Of a stretch of DNA of 64,000 bases, positions 53,556 through 61,830 are shown in pieces. Position numbers and translations under genes: made by a program. Position 1 is the first letter of the stretch. Each line of letters opens with the position of its first letter. The notes beneath the pieces are model-generated. The model saw nothing but the letters and a program-made list of their open reading frames with translations, searched no databases and was not told the origin of the DNA. Source of the DNA: Polymorphobacter_B sp038225475 (GTDB taxonomy: Bacteria > Pseudomonadota > Alphaproteobacteria > Sphingomonadales > Sphingomonadaceae); the NCBI GenBank assembly GCA_038225475.1, contig JBBRRA010000002.1:230993-294992 (forward strand), read 5' to 3'.

Positions 53556-54098
53556 ATGATGCACATGCATCGACATCGCGGGGGCCACGGCCCCCATCAC
53601 GAAGGCCGCGGTCGCTTTGGCGGCGGACGGTTCGGGCGTGGCAGCCGGATGTTTCAGCACGGCGACCTGCGGCTGCTGATCCTCGCGTTGATCGCCGAGG
53701 CACCGCGCCACGGCTATGAACTGATCAAGGAGATCGAAACGCGGCTCGGCGGAGCCTATGCGCCGTCGCCCGGTGTAGTTTATCCGACGCTGACGCTGCT
53801 CGAGGAGCTTGGGCTGGTGACGGTGGCGACGACCACCGAATCGACCAAGCGGCTGTACACGATCACCCCCGAAGGCACCGCGCATCTCGCCGAAAATCAG
53901 GCGACGGTCGACGGTATCTTCGCGCGGATGGCCGACGCCGCCAGCCCCGCCGATTTCGGCCCGCGGATCATTCGCGGCATGGCCAATCTGCGCGTTGCAC
54001 TCCGGCTGCGGCTGGGGCGCGGCAACCTCGACGAGGCGCAGGCGGCACGCATCGCGGCCGCGCTCGACGCTGCCGCCGCCGAGATCGAGCGGAGCTGA
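53556..54098 (+). CDS. PadR family transcriptional regulator
   Basis: Encodes 180 residues. An N-terminal His/Gly/Arg-rich tail (MMHMHRHRGGHGPHHEGRG) precedes the PadR winged helix (about 42-115: LLILALIAEAPRHGYELIKEIETRLGG, YPTLTLLEELGLVTV) and a C-terminal helix for dimerisation. GGAG (53545-53548) is 7 bases upstream. The tail could bind metal. PadR repressors often control efflux or stress genes; no obvious target besides itself is adjacent. Convergent with the acyl-CoA ligase gene (14-bp gap). Confidence 0.9.
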   Translation: MMHMHRHRGGHGPHHEGRGRFGGGRFGRGSRMFQHGDLRLLILALIAEAPRHGYELIKEIETRLGGAYAPSPGVVYPTLTLLEELGLVTVATTTESTKRLYTITPEGTAHLAENQATVDGIFARMADAASPADFGPRIIRGMANLRVALRLRLGRGNLDEAQAARIAAALDAAAAEIERS

Positions 54099-54112
54099 AA
54101 ACCGGGCGCGGC

Positions 54113-55933
54113 TCAGCCGTACAGCGCATCCAGCCACGCCCCGTACACGTCTTTCAGCACATGCCGCCGGATCTTGAGCGACGGCGTCATCTGCTGGTTT
54201 TCAACCGTGAACGGCGCTTCGGCGATGAGCACGCGGCGGACACGTTCGACCACTGCGACGCGCGCGTTGACGCGGTCGACCGCCGCCATCATTGCACGCT
54301 GGAATTCGGGTTCGCGCGCCAGCAGGGCAAGGTCGCGCGGCATCGCCTTCTCATGCGCCCATGTTAGCGCCCATTCGGGATCGGGCACGACGATGCCGAC
54401 CAGATACGGGCGCTTGTCGCCATAGACCATCGCCTGCAGGATTTCGGGTTGCAGCGTCAGCATCCCCTCGACCCGCTGCGGCGCGACATTGTCGCCCTTG
54501 TCGTTGACGATAATGTCCTTCTTGCGGTCGGTGATGACCAGATGCTTGTCGGCATCGAAATGCCCGATATCGCCGGTGTGCAGCCAGCCGTCCTGCAACG
54601 CGCGATGGCTTTCGACGTCGTTCATCCAATAGCCGTCCATCACCAGTTCGCCGCGCACGAGGATTTCGCCGTCGGAGGCGATGCGGATCTGCGTGCCGCG
54701 CAGCGCCGGGCCGACGCTGTGCATCTTGATGCGCGCGGCGGGCCGGTTACACGAGATCAGCGGCCCGGCCTCGGTCTGGCCATACCCCTGGCATAGCGTC
54801 AGCCCGAGCGATTCGAAGAACATCCCGACATCGGGATTGAGCGGCGCGCCGCCCGAAACCAGCGCCTTCAGCCGCCCGCCAAAGCGCGCCTGCACGCGCT
54901 TGCGCACCGTCCGGTCGAGCACCGCGTCGAACGCCCGGTCGAACAGCGGCAGCGTGCCGCCGCGCTCGTAGCGCTTGCGCCCGAGCCGCAGCGCATTGTT
55001 GAACAGTGTGATCGCCGTGCCGCCCTGCTTTTCGATGCCCTTGGCGATGCGCGTGCGCAGCACCTCGAACAGCCGCGGCACCACCACCATCAGCGTCGGG
55101 CGCACTTCCTCCATATTGGCCGCAAGCTTTTCCAGCCCCTCGGCATAATAGGTCTGCGCGCCCAGCCCGATGCCGACGAACTGCCCGCAGGTGTGCTCAT
55201 AGGCATGGCTGAGCGGCAGGAATGACAGGAACACATCGGGAGCGGGCTCGAAATCCTCCTCGATGATCGCCGCTGCCGCCGCGACATTCTGCAGGATCGC
55301 ACCGTGGTGCTGACGTACGCCGCGCGGCGCACCGCCGGTCCCCGAGGTATAGATCAGGCAGGCAAGATCGTGCCGCTGCGCCGTCGCCTGGCTGCGCAGC
55401 GCGCGAACATCGCCCTGCTGAACGGCGAGCAATTCGTCCCAGCCGCAGATCACCACCCCCGATTCCTGCCCGATGCGCAGCGGCTCGATACCGATCACCG
55501 TCCGGCACGCCGCCGTCTGATACACGGCGGGCAACAGCACCGCGGCAAGCTTTGCGGTCGAAACGATCGCTGCCACCGCGCCGCTGTTTTCAAGGATGTG
55601 CAAATGGTCGGCAACGGTATTGGTCACATAGGTCGGCACCGTGATTGCGCCCGCGCCCATGATCGCCAGATCGGCAATGCACCATTCGGGGCGGTTTTCG
55701 CTGACCAGCACCACCCGGTCGCCGCGCTTGATCCCGGCGGCGCGCAACGCCTCGGCCAACTTTGCGACTTCGGCCGCCACCGCCGCCCACGACATCGGCT
55801 GCCACGCGCCCGCCGCCTTGCGCCACAGGAACGGTGCATCGCCGAAATGCGCCGCCTGATCGAGGAACAGCAGCACCAGGTTGGCGGTGCGGTCGGCACG
55901 GTCGGCCGCGCTGACGGTGGGCGCGCGGCTCAC
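54113..55933 (-). CDS. Long-chain acyl-CoA synthetase-like AMP ligase
   Basis: Encodes 606 residues of the ANL family (FadD/FAA-like). The P-loop reads YTSGTGGAPRG, differing from the usual SGTTGxPKG by Thr to Gly and Lys to Arg. GYGQTEAGP, WLHTGDIGHFDADKHLVITDRKKDIIV and the catalytic Lys (about 587, TPSLKIRR) are all present. It activates fatty acids or similar acids. GTG 55933 overlaps the ggt stop (GTGA), so translation is coupled to ggt, an unusual partner. Confidence 0.88.
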   Translation of the reverse strand: MSRAPTVSAADRADRTANLVLLFLDQAAHFGDAPFLWRKAAGAWQPMSWAAVAAEVAKLAEALRAAGIKRGDRVVLVSENRPEWCIADLAIMGAGAITVPTYVTNTVADHLHILENSGAVAAIVSTAKLAAVLLPAVYQTAACRTVIGIEPLRIGQESGVVICGWDELLAVQQGDVRALRSQATAQRHDLACLIYTSGTGGAPRGVRQHHGAILQNVAAAAAIIEEDFEPAPDVFLSFLPLSHAYEHTCGQFVGIGLGAQTYYAEGLEKLAANMEEVRPTLMVVVPRLFEVLRTRIAKGIEKQGGTAITLFNNALRLGRKRYERGGTLPLFDRAFDAVLDRTVRKRVQARFGGRLKALVSGGAPLNPDVGMFFESLGLTLCQGYGQTEAGPLISCNRPAARIKMHSVGPALRGTQIRIASDGEILVRGELVMDGYWMNDVESHRALQDGWLHTGDIGHFDADKHLVITDRKKDIIVNDKGDNVAPQRVEGMLTLQPEILQAMVYGDKRPYLVGIVVPDPEWALTWAHEKAMPRDLALLAREPEFQRAMMAAVDRVNARVAVVERVRRVLIAEAPFTVENQQMTPSLKIRRHVLKDVYGAWLDALYG

Positions 55934-57639
55934 AGCCCGAGCGCCACGCCTTCGCTGCGCGGGTCCGCCCCGCCGCGCCAGCCGCTGCCAATCCGTTCGA
56001 TGCCGTTCGCCTTATACGGCAGCGCAGTGACGATGCTGCGTGCATGGCCGAGCGCCTTCAACGCCGGCTGCATCGCCGCCAGCCGTGCGCCCTGTGGGCC
56101 GTCCTCGATCACCAGCGCGTCGCCAAACACCATCATCACCGGGAGCGCGATCGCGTCCTGCACGGGCAATTTCCAGTCGAGCACGCCGATGATCGCCTTC
56201 GCCACCTGCGCCGGGATGGTCGGCCCGCCCGCGGCACCGATCGCCAGCACCACATGCCCCGACCGGTCATAGACCAGCGTCGGCGCCATCGACGAGCGCG
56301 GGCGCTTGCCGGGCTCGACGCGGTTCGCCACCGACACGCCGCCGACATTGGGGACGAAGTTGAAATCGGTCAGTTCGTTGTTGAGCACGAAGCCGCCCGA
56401 CACCAGCCCCGAGCCGAACCCGCCCTCGACGGTCGAGGTCAGCGACGCGACATCGCCGCGCGCGTCGGCCGCAGCGAACGAGGTGGTCGACGGGATTTCC
56501 GCCCCCGCCCCGATCGCGCGCTTCGGCGCGCCCGGCGGCAATCCGGGCGGTGCGCTCGCCAGCGTCCGGTCGGCATGGATCAGCGCGCCGCGCCCGCGCA
56601 GGTAACCCGCGTCGGTCATCCCCTTGACTGGCACGTTGACGAAATCGGCGTCGCCGCCATAGGCCTCGCGGTCGGCAAACGCGAGCCGCTCGCTTTCGGC
56701 CAGCACATGCCAGCTGACCGGGTTGCCGACGCCCAGCGCTTCGAGATCGAAGCCTTCGAGCTGCTTGAGGATTGCCAGCACCGCGATCCCGCCCGCCGAC
56801 GGCGGCCCCATGCCGCACACCCGCCACGCGCGATACGCGGTGCACACCGGCGCGCGTTCGTGCGCGCGGTACAACGTCAGGTCACGCGCCACCATCGTCG
56901 ACGGATTGGTCGGCGCGGTCTGCACGGCGTGGATGATGTCGGCAGCGATCGGCCCCGCGTAAAACGCTTCGGGGCCGTTGGCGGCAATCGTCCGCAGCGT
57001 CGCAGCGAGCGCCGGGTTGACCAGCCGGGTGCCCGCCGCCTTGCCGCTGCCATCGGCGTTGAGGAACAGCGCCGCAGCGGCGGGCTGCCGCGACAGCACT
57101 TCGCGCTTGGCAGCGATCGCCGACGCCAGCCGCGGCGAGATCGTGAAGCCACCCTCCGCCAGCGCGATCGCCGGGTCGAACAGTCTGGCCCACGCCAGCT
57201 TGCCGAAGCGCGCATGCGCCAGCTTGAGCATGGCGAGATTGCCCGGCACGCCGACGCTGCGCCCGCCGGGGATCGCAATCTTGGTCGAAAGCGGCTTGCC
57301 TTCGGCGTCGAGGAACAGCGCCGGGCCGGTTGCCTGCGGGGCCGTCTCGCGCCCGTCGAACGTCGCGGGCACGGAACCGCCCGCCGCCTGATAAACCAGC
57401 AGCCCGCCGCCGCCGATGCCCGACGATTGCGGCTCGACCACGGTCAGCGCGAGCAGCATTGCCCCCATCGCGTCCATCGCGCTACCGCCCTGCCGCAGCA
57501 TGGTGCGCCCGGCTTCGGCGGCGCGGGGGTCGGCTGCACTGACGATCGCGGGAACCCCGGCGGCGGTGGCCACCGGAGCCGGCGCCCGGGTCGCGCACGC
57601 AGCGCAAATCAACGGTAGAACGATCAACCAACGCTTCAC
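55930..57639 (-). CDS. ggt: Gamma-glutamyltransferase
   Basis: Encodes 569 residues from GTG 57639, with GGGGAA 7 bases ahead. A hydrophobic leader with a possible Cys lipid site (ICAACA) starts the protein. The N-terminal Ntn-hydrolase large subunit includes GGSAMDAMGAMLLALTVVEPQSSGIGGGG; autocleavage and catalytic Thr lie in IPSTTSFAAADARGDVAS, and GGGPTIP-type loop is AAGGPTIPAQV. It cleaves glutathione and other gamma-glutamyl compounds in the periplasm. It is coupled to the downstream AMP ligase gene. Confidence 0.9.
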   Translation of the reverse strand: MKRWLIVLPLICAACATRAPAPVATAAGVPAIVSAADPRAAEAGRTMLRQGGSAMDAMGAMLLALTVVEPQSSGIGGGGLLVYQAAGGSVPATFDGRETAPQATGPALFLDAEGKPLSTKIAIPGGRSVGVPGNLAMLKLAHARFGKLAWARLFDPAIALAEGGFTISPRLASAIAAKREVLSRQPAAAALFLNADGSGKAAGTRLVNPALAATLRTIAANGPEAFYAGPIAADIIHAVQTAPTNPSTMVARDLTLYRAHERAPVCTAYRAWRVCGMGPPSAGGIAVLAILKQLEGFDLEALGVGNPVSWHVLAESERLAFADREAYGGDADFVNVPVKGMTDAGYLRGRGALIHADRTLASAPPGLPPGAPKRAIGAGAEIPSTTSFAAADARGDVASLTSTVEGGFGSGLVSGGFVLNNELTDFNFVPNVGGVSVANRVEPGKRPRSSMAPTLVYDRSGHVVLAIGAAGGPTIPAQVAKAIIGVLDWKLPVQDAIALPVMMVFGDALVIEDGPQGARLAAMQPALKALGHARSIVTALPYKANGIERIGSGWRGGADPRSEGVALGL

Positions 57640-57691
57640 GGCAATTCCCCAAGGCCCTTGAACACCAACCATAGACTTCGGCAGGGGGCGA

Positions 57692-58720
57692 TCAAGCGTC
57701 GACCCCGATTGCGTCACCGACGCTGGCACACCCGTCGCGGCGCAGCAGCGCGGCGAGCTCGGTTTTGATCCGCACCACCAGTCCGGGCCCGTGAAATACC
57801 ATGCCGGTATAAAGCTGCACTGCGGTCGCCCCGGCGCGCAGTTTGGCATAGGCGTCGGCACCGCTCGCGATCCCGCCGACGCCGATCAGCGGCAGCCTGC
57901 CGGCGGTCGCGCGCGCAAAGTGGCGGAGTACCTCGGTCGACGGCGCGAACAGCGGCGCGCCCGACAAGCCGCCGTGCTGATCGCCGTTGGGCGACCGCAG
58001 CGGCGGGCGCGCGAGCGTGGTGTTCGACACGATCAGCCCGCTGACGCCGCCGCCCAGCGCGACTTCGGCAACAGCGTCGATCTCGTCGGGCGTCAGGTCG
58101 GGGGCAACCTTGATGAACAACGGGCGGCCGCCGGCCAGCGGCTGCAACCGCGCGATCAGTTCGGTCAAGCTGGCGCGGGTCTGCAGCCCGCGCAGCCCCG
58201 GCGTGTTGGGCGACGAGATGTTCGCGGTGACATAGCTGGCGTGCGGCCCCGCTGCCGCCATACCGGTGACATAGTCGCCGATGCGGTCGGCGCTGTCCTT
58301 GTTCGCACCGATGTTGACGCCGACGACGCCCGGGCGTCCGCGCCGCGCCGCCAGCCGCGCGACGTGGTGCGCCAGCCCGGCGTTGTTGAACCCCAGCCGA
58401 TTGATCACCGCGTCGTCCTCTACCAGCCGGAACAGCCGCGGCTGCGGATTGCCCGGCTGCGGCAGCGGCGTCACCGTCCCGGTTTCGACGAAGCCGAACC
58501 CCAGCCGCAGCATCGCATCGGGCACAGCGGCATTCTTGTCGAACCCCGCCGCCAGCCCGATCGGATTGGGCAGCACCATCCCCGCCAGCGTGGTCTGCAG
58601 GATCGAATCGTCCGGCCCGGCGCGTGGCCCCAACCCCAGTCCCAGCGCTGCAATCGTTAGCGCGTGCGCGCGCTCGGGATCGATCCGGAACAGCAATGGC
58701 CGCAATGTCTTGAACATCAT
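57692..58720 (-). CDS. pyrD: Dihydroorotate dehydrogenase (quinone), class 2
   Basis: Encodes 342 residues. The N-terminal amphipathic membrane segment (MMFKTLRPLLFRIDPERAHALT), FMN motif LPNPIGLAAGFDKNA, and ANISSPNTPGLRGLQ with the catalytic Ser are class 2 features. It oxidises dihydroorotate with ubiquinone in pyrimidine synthesis. ATG 58720 or 58717 are both possible. Divergent from an AraC gene; the 222-bp gap holds a small RNA candidate read away from pyrD. Confidence 0.95.
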   Translation of the reverse strand: MMFKTLRPLLFRIDPERAHALTIAALGLGLGPRAGPDDSILQTTLAGMVLPNPIGLAAGFDKNAAVPDAMLRLGFGFVETGTVTPLPQPGNPQPRLFRLVEDDAVINRLGFNNAGLAHHVARLAARRGRPGVVGVNIGANKDSADRIGDYVTGMAAAGPHASYVTANISSPNTPGLRGLQTRASLTELIARLQPLAGGRPLFIKVAPDLTPDEIDAVAEVALGGGVSGLIVSNTTLARPPLRSPNGDQHGGLSGAPLFAPSTEVLRHFARATAGRLPLIGVGGIASGADAYAKLRAGATAVQLYTGMVFHGPGLVVRIKTELAALLRRDGCASVGDAIGVDA

Positions 58721-58757
58721 TCCACAATGGCAATGGAGTCGGATTCATACAATACGC

Positions 58758-58862
58758 GTGCCGGTCGCCCGCTTATCCACAGCCTGCGACCCGAAGGGCG
58801 CGTCGGCACTGCCCACGCACCCTCACTCCACCCGGCCAGCCGACCCGCTGGCCGGGTTTTTT
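58758..58862 (+). ncRNA. Candidate small RNA with perfect intrinsic terminator
   Basis: In the divergent gap after pyrD, TACAAT (58748-58753) can serve as -10; a clear -35 is not seen. Transcription near 58758-58760 would start exactly at a long stem: 58758-58763 pairs with 58804-58809 (GTGCCG/CGGCAC) and 58766-58770 with 58796-58800 (CGCCC/GGGCG) around a 25-base loop. A C-rich single strand with CCCTCACTCC follows, then a perfect 10-bp terminator and six T. The frame holds no credible peptide. The CU-rich stretch could pair with Shine-Dalgarno sequences. I do not recognise an RNA family. Confidence 0.55.
58831..58862 (+). terminator. Intrinsic terminator of the small RNA candidate
   Basis: CCCGGCCAGC (58831-58840) pairs perfectly with GCTGGCCGGG (58847-58856) around a CGACCC loop and is followed by TTTTTT (58857-58862). 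On the opposite strand no T-run follows, so it acts rightwards. It lies upstream of the AraC gene, not after any protein gene. Confidence 0.85.
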
Positions 58863-58942
58863 CACACCCTATCACGTATGGTTAATATATTGCGAATAGA
58901 CTGGTAACAGGCTACCGGAACAGACTGCAGGGGGCATGACCC

Positions 58943-59785
58943 GTGGTAACGATCCGCTATTTTACGCCGGCACCACCGCTTAGGCGGTATATCTCGTCCT
59001 ATTACTGGTTCGAGGCCGAGGCCCCGTTCACGGACTTGATTCGTGCCGAGCTTCCGCAAGTTCGGTTTCGCGTTCGCGGTACTTGCACGTTTCGCTTTGG
59101 CGGCGGTTGTATCGAGGCCTGTCCTGAGGTGATGCTGTCTGGTCCGACGGCGGCCCCGGTCGAGTTTTCGACGCAAGGCCCGTTGACGGCGTTCGGCGCG
59201 GGACTGCTGCCGGCGGGATGGGCGGCGTTGATCGGGGCCGATGCCGATGCCCATGCCGACGCACTGGTCGACTTCCGCGACATCGACGCGGTGGCCGCCG
59301 TGACCTGCCTCGACCAGCTCGCCAGCGCCACCGACGACGCGGCGCGAGTCGCTGCCGCCGACCAGTTTTTCACCAAGCTCGCGGCAAGCGCGCATTCGGT
59401 GCCCTATTGGTTTACCGACCTGACCGATAGCTGGCTGACTGCATCGACCAGTCCGCAAGTCGATACGCTGGTGGCGCGGTCGGGGCTGTGTTCGCGCCAG
59501 ATCGAGCGGCTGTCGCGGCGCATCTATGGCGGCGCGCCGAAACTGATGTCGCGCAAATACCGCGCGTTGCAGGCGGCAGTCCGGCTGGGCAACGGCGACG
59601 CGCATAATTGGTCCGAAGCCGCCGGCGATGCGTTTTACGACCAGTCGCACTTCATCCGCGAATTCAAGACGTTCGTCGGGCTGACGCCGAGCCGCTTTGC
59701 AGTCGAGGCTGCGCCGATCAGCCGCCTGACGATCGCCCGCCGCGCGCAGTTGCCGAACATGCCGAAGCTGGCGCTGTTCAGCTAG
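58943..59785 (+). CDS. AraC family transcriptional regulator
   Basis: Encodes 280 residues from GTG 58943. The N-terminal domain (PAPPLRRYISSYYWFEAEAPF) is a DUF6597-like effector region. The C-terminal HTH (about 165-255) has SGLCSRQIERLSRRIYGGAPKLMSRKYRALQAAVRL and FYDQSHFIREFKTFVGLTPSRF. AT-rich sequence with GGTTAATATATTG upstream may be its promoter. Its stop shares CTAG with the stop of the convergent exporter gene. The regulated genes are not evident. Confidence 0.88.
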   Translation: MVTIRYFTPAPPLRRYISSYYWFEAEAPFTDLIRAELPQVRFRVRGTCTFRFGGGCIEACPEVMLSGPTAAPVEFSTQGPLTAFGAGLLPAGWAALIGADADAHADALVDFRDIDAVAAVTCLDQLASATDDAARVAAADQFFTKLAASAHSVPYWFTDLTDSWLTASTSPQVDTLVARSGLCSRQIERLSRRIYGGAPKLMSRKYRALQAAVRLGNGDAHNWSEAAGDAFYDQSHFIREFKTFVGLTPSRFAVEAAPISRLTIARRAQLPNMPKLALFS

Positions 59786-60693
59786 GCGTCGCGACTGCGC
59801 AGCGCCACTACCAGCCCGGTCAACGCCAGCACCGCACCGCCGGCCGCCACCCAGGTCCAGCGATAGCCTTCGAACACCGTCGACAGCGACAGCGCGACGA
59901 TCGGGATGACGACTCCGGTATAGGCGGCGCGCGACGGACCGATGCTGCGGATCAGGCTGTAATACAGGCTGAACGCAATCACCGAAGCAACAACTGCAAG
60001 ATAGGCCAGCCCCGCGACATAGCCCGCACGCCATTCGAACACCGGCGCGCCGTTGAGCCAGAACGCACCCGCCGCATCGAGCAGCGCGCCGTAGAACATT
60101 GCCGTCGCCAGCGTCGCTTCGATCGGCAGGCTGCGCCCGAGCGGAGTCGCCTGCAGCACATTTGCCGCCGACGCGCACAGCACGGCCGCGCTGACAAACG
60201 CCAGCCCGAGCAGCGCGGGGCCACGCGCCCCGGCGATCTGCAAATCGGGCGCGAACATCGCCAGCACGCCGGCGATGCCGAGCGCGGCGCCAAGCGCAAA
60301 GCCGCGCGTGACCCGCGTCTTGAGCACGATCCGGGCAAATGCCGCATTCGCCACCACCAGCAGCGCGAACACCACCGCCACGATGCCCGATGTCAGATAT
60401 TGCTCGGCGCGATAGACCGCGTTGAAATTAAGCGAGAATTGCAGCACCGCGACCACCACGGCAAAATATTGCCCCTTGCGGCCCAATCGCAGCGGCCGCC
60501 CGGTTGCGATGCAAAAGGCAAACATCACCACCGCCGCCAGCAGAAACCGGTACGTTACCGACCATGACGGCGGCACCACGCCGAGCTGCGTCCGGATGAC
60601 CAGCCACGTCGAGCCCCAGATCAGCGTTACCGTGACGAACTGCGCGAGCACACGCGGGCTGAGCAAACGCGGTGGGGCGGTAACGTCATGCAT
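59782..60693 (-). CDS. EamA/DMT superfamily exporter
   Basis: Encodes 303 residues with ten predicted helices in two EamA halves. The first is LAQFVTVTLIWGSTWLVIRTQLGVVPPSWSVTYRFLLAA; the second ends with AYTGVVIPIVALSLSTVFEGYRWTWVAAGG. Members export amino acids or metabolites. ATG 60693 is the start (MHDVTAPPR). It lies 47 bp after the threonine aldolase gene on the same strand, so an amino-acid or amine link is possible. Confidence 0.87.
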   Translation of the reverse strand: MHDVTAPPRLLSPRVLAQFVTVTLIWGSTWLVIRTQLGVVPPSWSVTYRFLLAAVVMFAFCIATGRPLRLGRKGQYFAVVVAVLQFSLNFNAVYRAEQYLTSGIVAVVFALLVVANAAFARIVLKTRVTRGFALGAALGIAGVLAMFAPDLQIAGARGPALLGLAFVSAAVLCASAANVLQATPLGRSLPIEATLATAMFYGALLDAAGAFWLNGAPVFEWRAGYVAGLAYLAVVASVIAFSLYYSLIRSIGPSRAAYTGVVIPIVALSLSTVFEGYRWTWVAAGGAVLALTGLVVALRSRDA

Positions 60694-60740
60694 GATCGGA
60701 GACTCGAGGACTAACCGCCGCGGTTGCGGCACGCCGGGCT

Positions 60741-61763
60741 TTAGCCCGTGGGCGGCAAAAGCGCGAGCGCCGCGGCAAGCGCGTCGATGTCGGCGTCGGG
60801 CGTATCCCAAGCGACGACGAACCGCGCTTCGCCCGAATCGCGCGCGCCCCAATCGTAAAAGCCGAACCCCTGCGCACGAACAGCGCCGATGTGCGCGCCG
60901 AGCCCGACAAACACTTCATTCGCCTCGACCGGATGCAGCAGCCGCGCGCCTGCCGCAGCCGCCAGCCGTAGCGCGCCCGCATTGGCTCGTGCAGCATTGC
61001 GCTGCCACGCGCCGGTTTCGATATAGGCGAGCAATTGCGCGGCCTGGAACCGGCCCTTGCTTGGCATCTGCCCGGCGCGCTTGCGGCGGAAACGCAGTTC
61101 GGCGGCAAGGTCGGTGTCGAACACCACCAGTGCTTCCGCCGACAAACCGCCGTTCTTGATCGCGCCGAAGCTGAGGATATCGACCCCGGCACGCCAGCTG
61201 ATTTCGCCGGGGTGGCAGCCAAGCGTCACCAGCGCATTGGCAAACCGCGCGCCGTCGAGCTGGAACCGCCAGCCGCGCGCCGCCGCATAGTCGCCCAGCG
61301 TGGCAAGCTCGGCGGGCGTATACACCGTGCCCGCTTCGGTCGATTGCGTGCCCGACAATGCGCGGATCTGCACCTGATGCACGTCGCCGCGATGCCCGAT
61401 CAGCCCGGCATCAAGGCTGTCGGGGGTCAGCTTGCCATGCTCGCCGGGGCACAGCAGCAGCTTCGCACCGCCGGTGAAAAACTCGGGCGCGCCGCATTCG
61501 TCGACGTGAATATGCGCGTCCGCATGCGCCGCGACCGCGCCGAACGATGGGACCAGTGCAGCGAGCGCGAGCGCGTTTGCAGCGCTGCCCGTCGAAACCG
61601 GCAGGACCACGCAGGCATGGCCGAAGAATTCACCGAACACGCCGTCCAGCCGCTGCGACCACGCGTCGCCGTCATACGCGACCGGCGTTCGTTGATTGGC
61701 GGCGATCAGCGCATCGAGCACTTCTGGGCACGCCGCGGCGGCATTGTCTGACTGAAAATCCAT
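60741..61763 (-). CDS. Low-specificity threonine aldolase-like PLP enzyme
   Basis: Encodes 340 residues of fold type I. The N terminus reads MDFQSDNAAAACPEVLDAL, the PLP-stacking Asp is in QLDGARFANAL (D170), and the Schiff-base Lys is K203 in SFGAIKNGGL. The family cleaves L-threonine or L-allo-threonine to glycine and acetaldehyde. Length and motifs fit LtaE-like enzymes of the alphaproteobacterial branch. It precedes the EamA exporter. Confidence 0.9.
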   Translation of the reverse strand: MDFQSDNAAAACPEVLDALIAANQRTPVAYDGDAWSQRLDGVFGEFFGHACVVLPVSTGSAANALALAALVPSFGAVAAHADAHIHVDECGAPEFFTGGAKLLLCPGEHGKLTPDSLDAGLIGHRGDVHQVQIRALSGTQSTEAGTVYTPAELATLGDYAAARGWRFQLDGARFANALVTLGCHPGEISWRAGVDILSFGAIKNGGLSAEALVVFDTDLAAELRFRRKRAGQMPSKGRFQAAQLLAYIETGAWQRNAARANAGALRLAAAAGARLLHPVEANEVFVGLGAHIGAVRAQGFGFYDWGARDSGEARFVVAWDTPDADIDALAAALALLPPTG

Positions 61764-61830
61764 GCCGTCAGCCGCTACGCAAGCAAACGGCGGCGGTCAA
61801 TGATGACCGCCGCCGCATTGCCGTGTGCGC

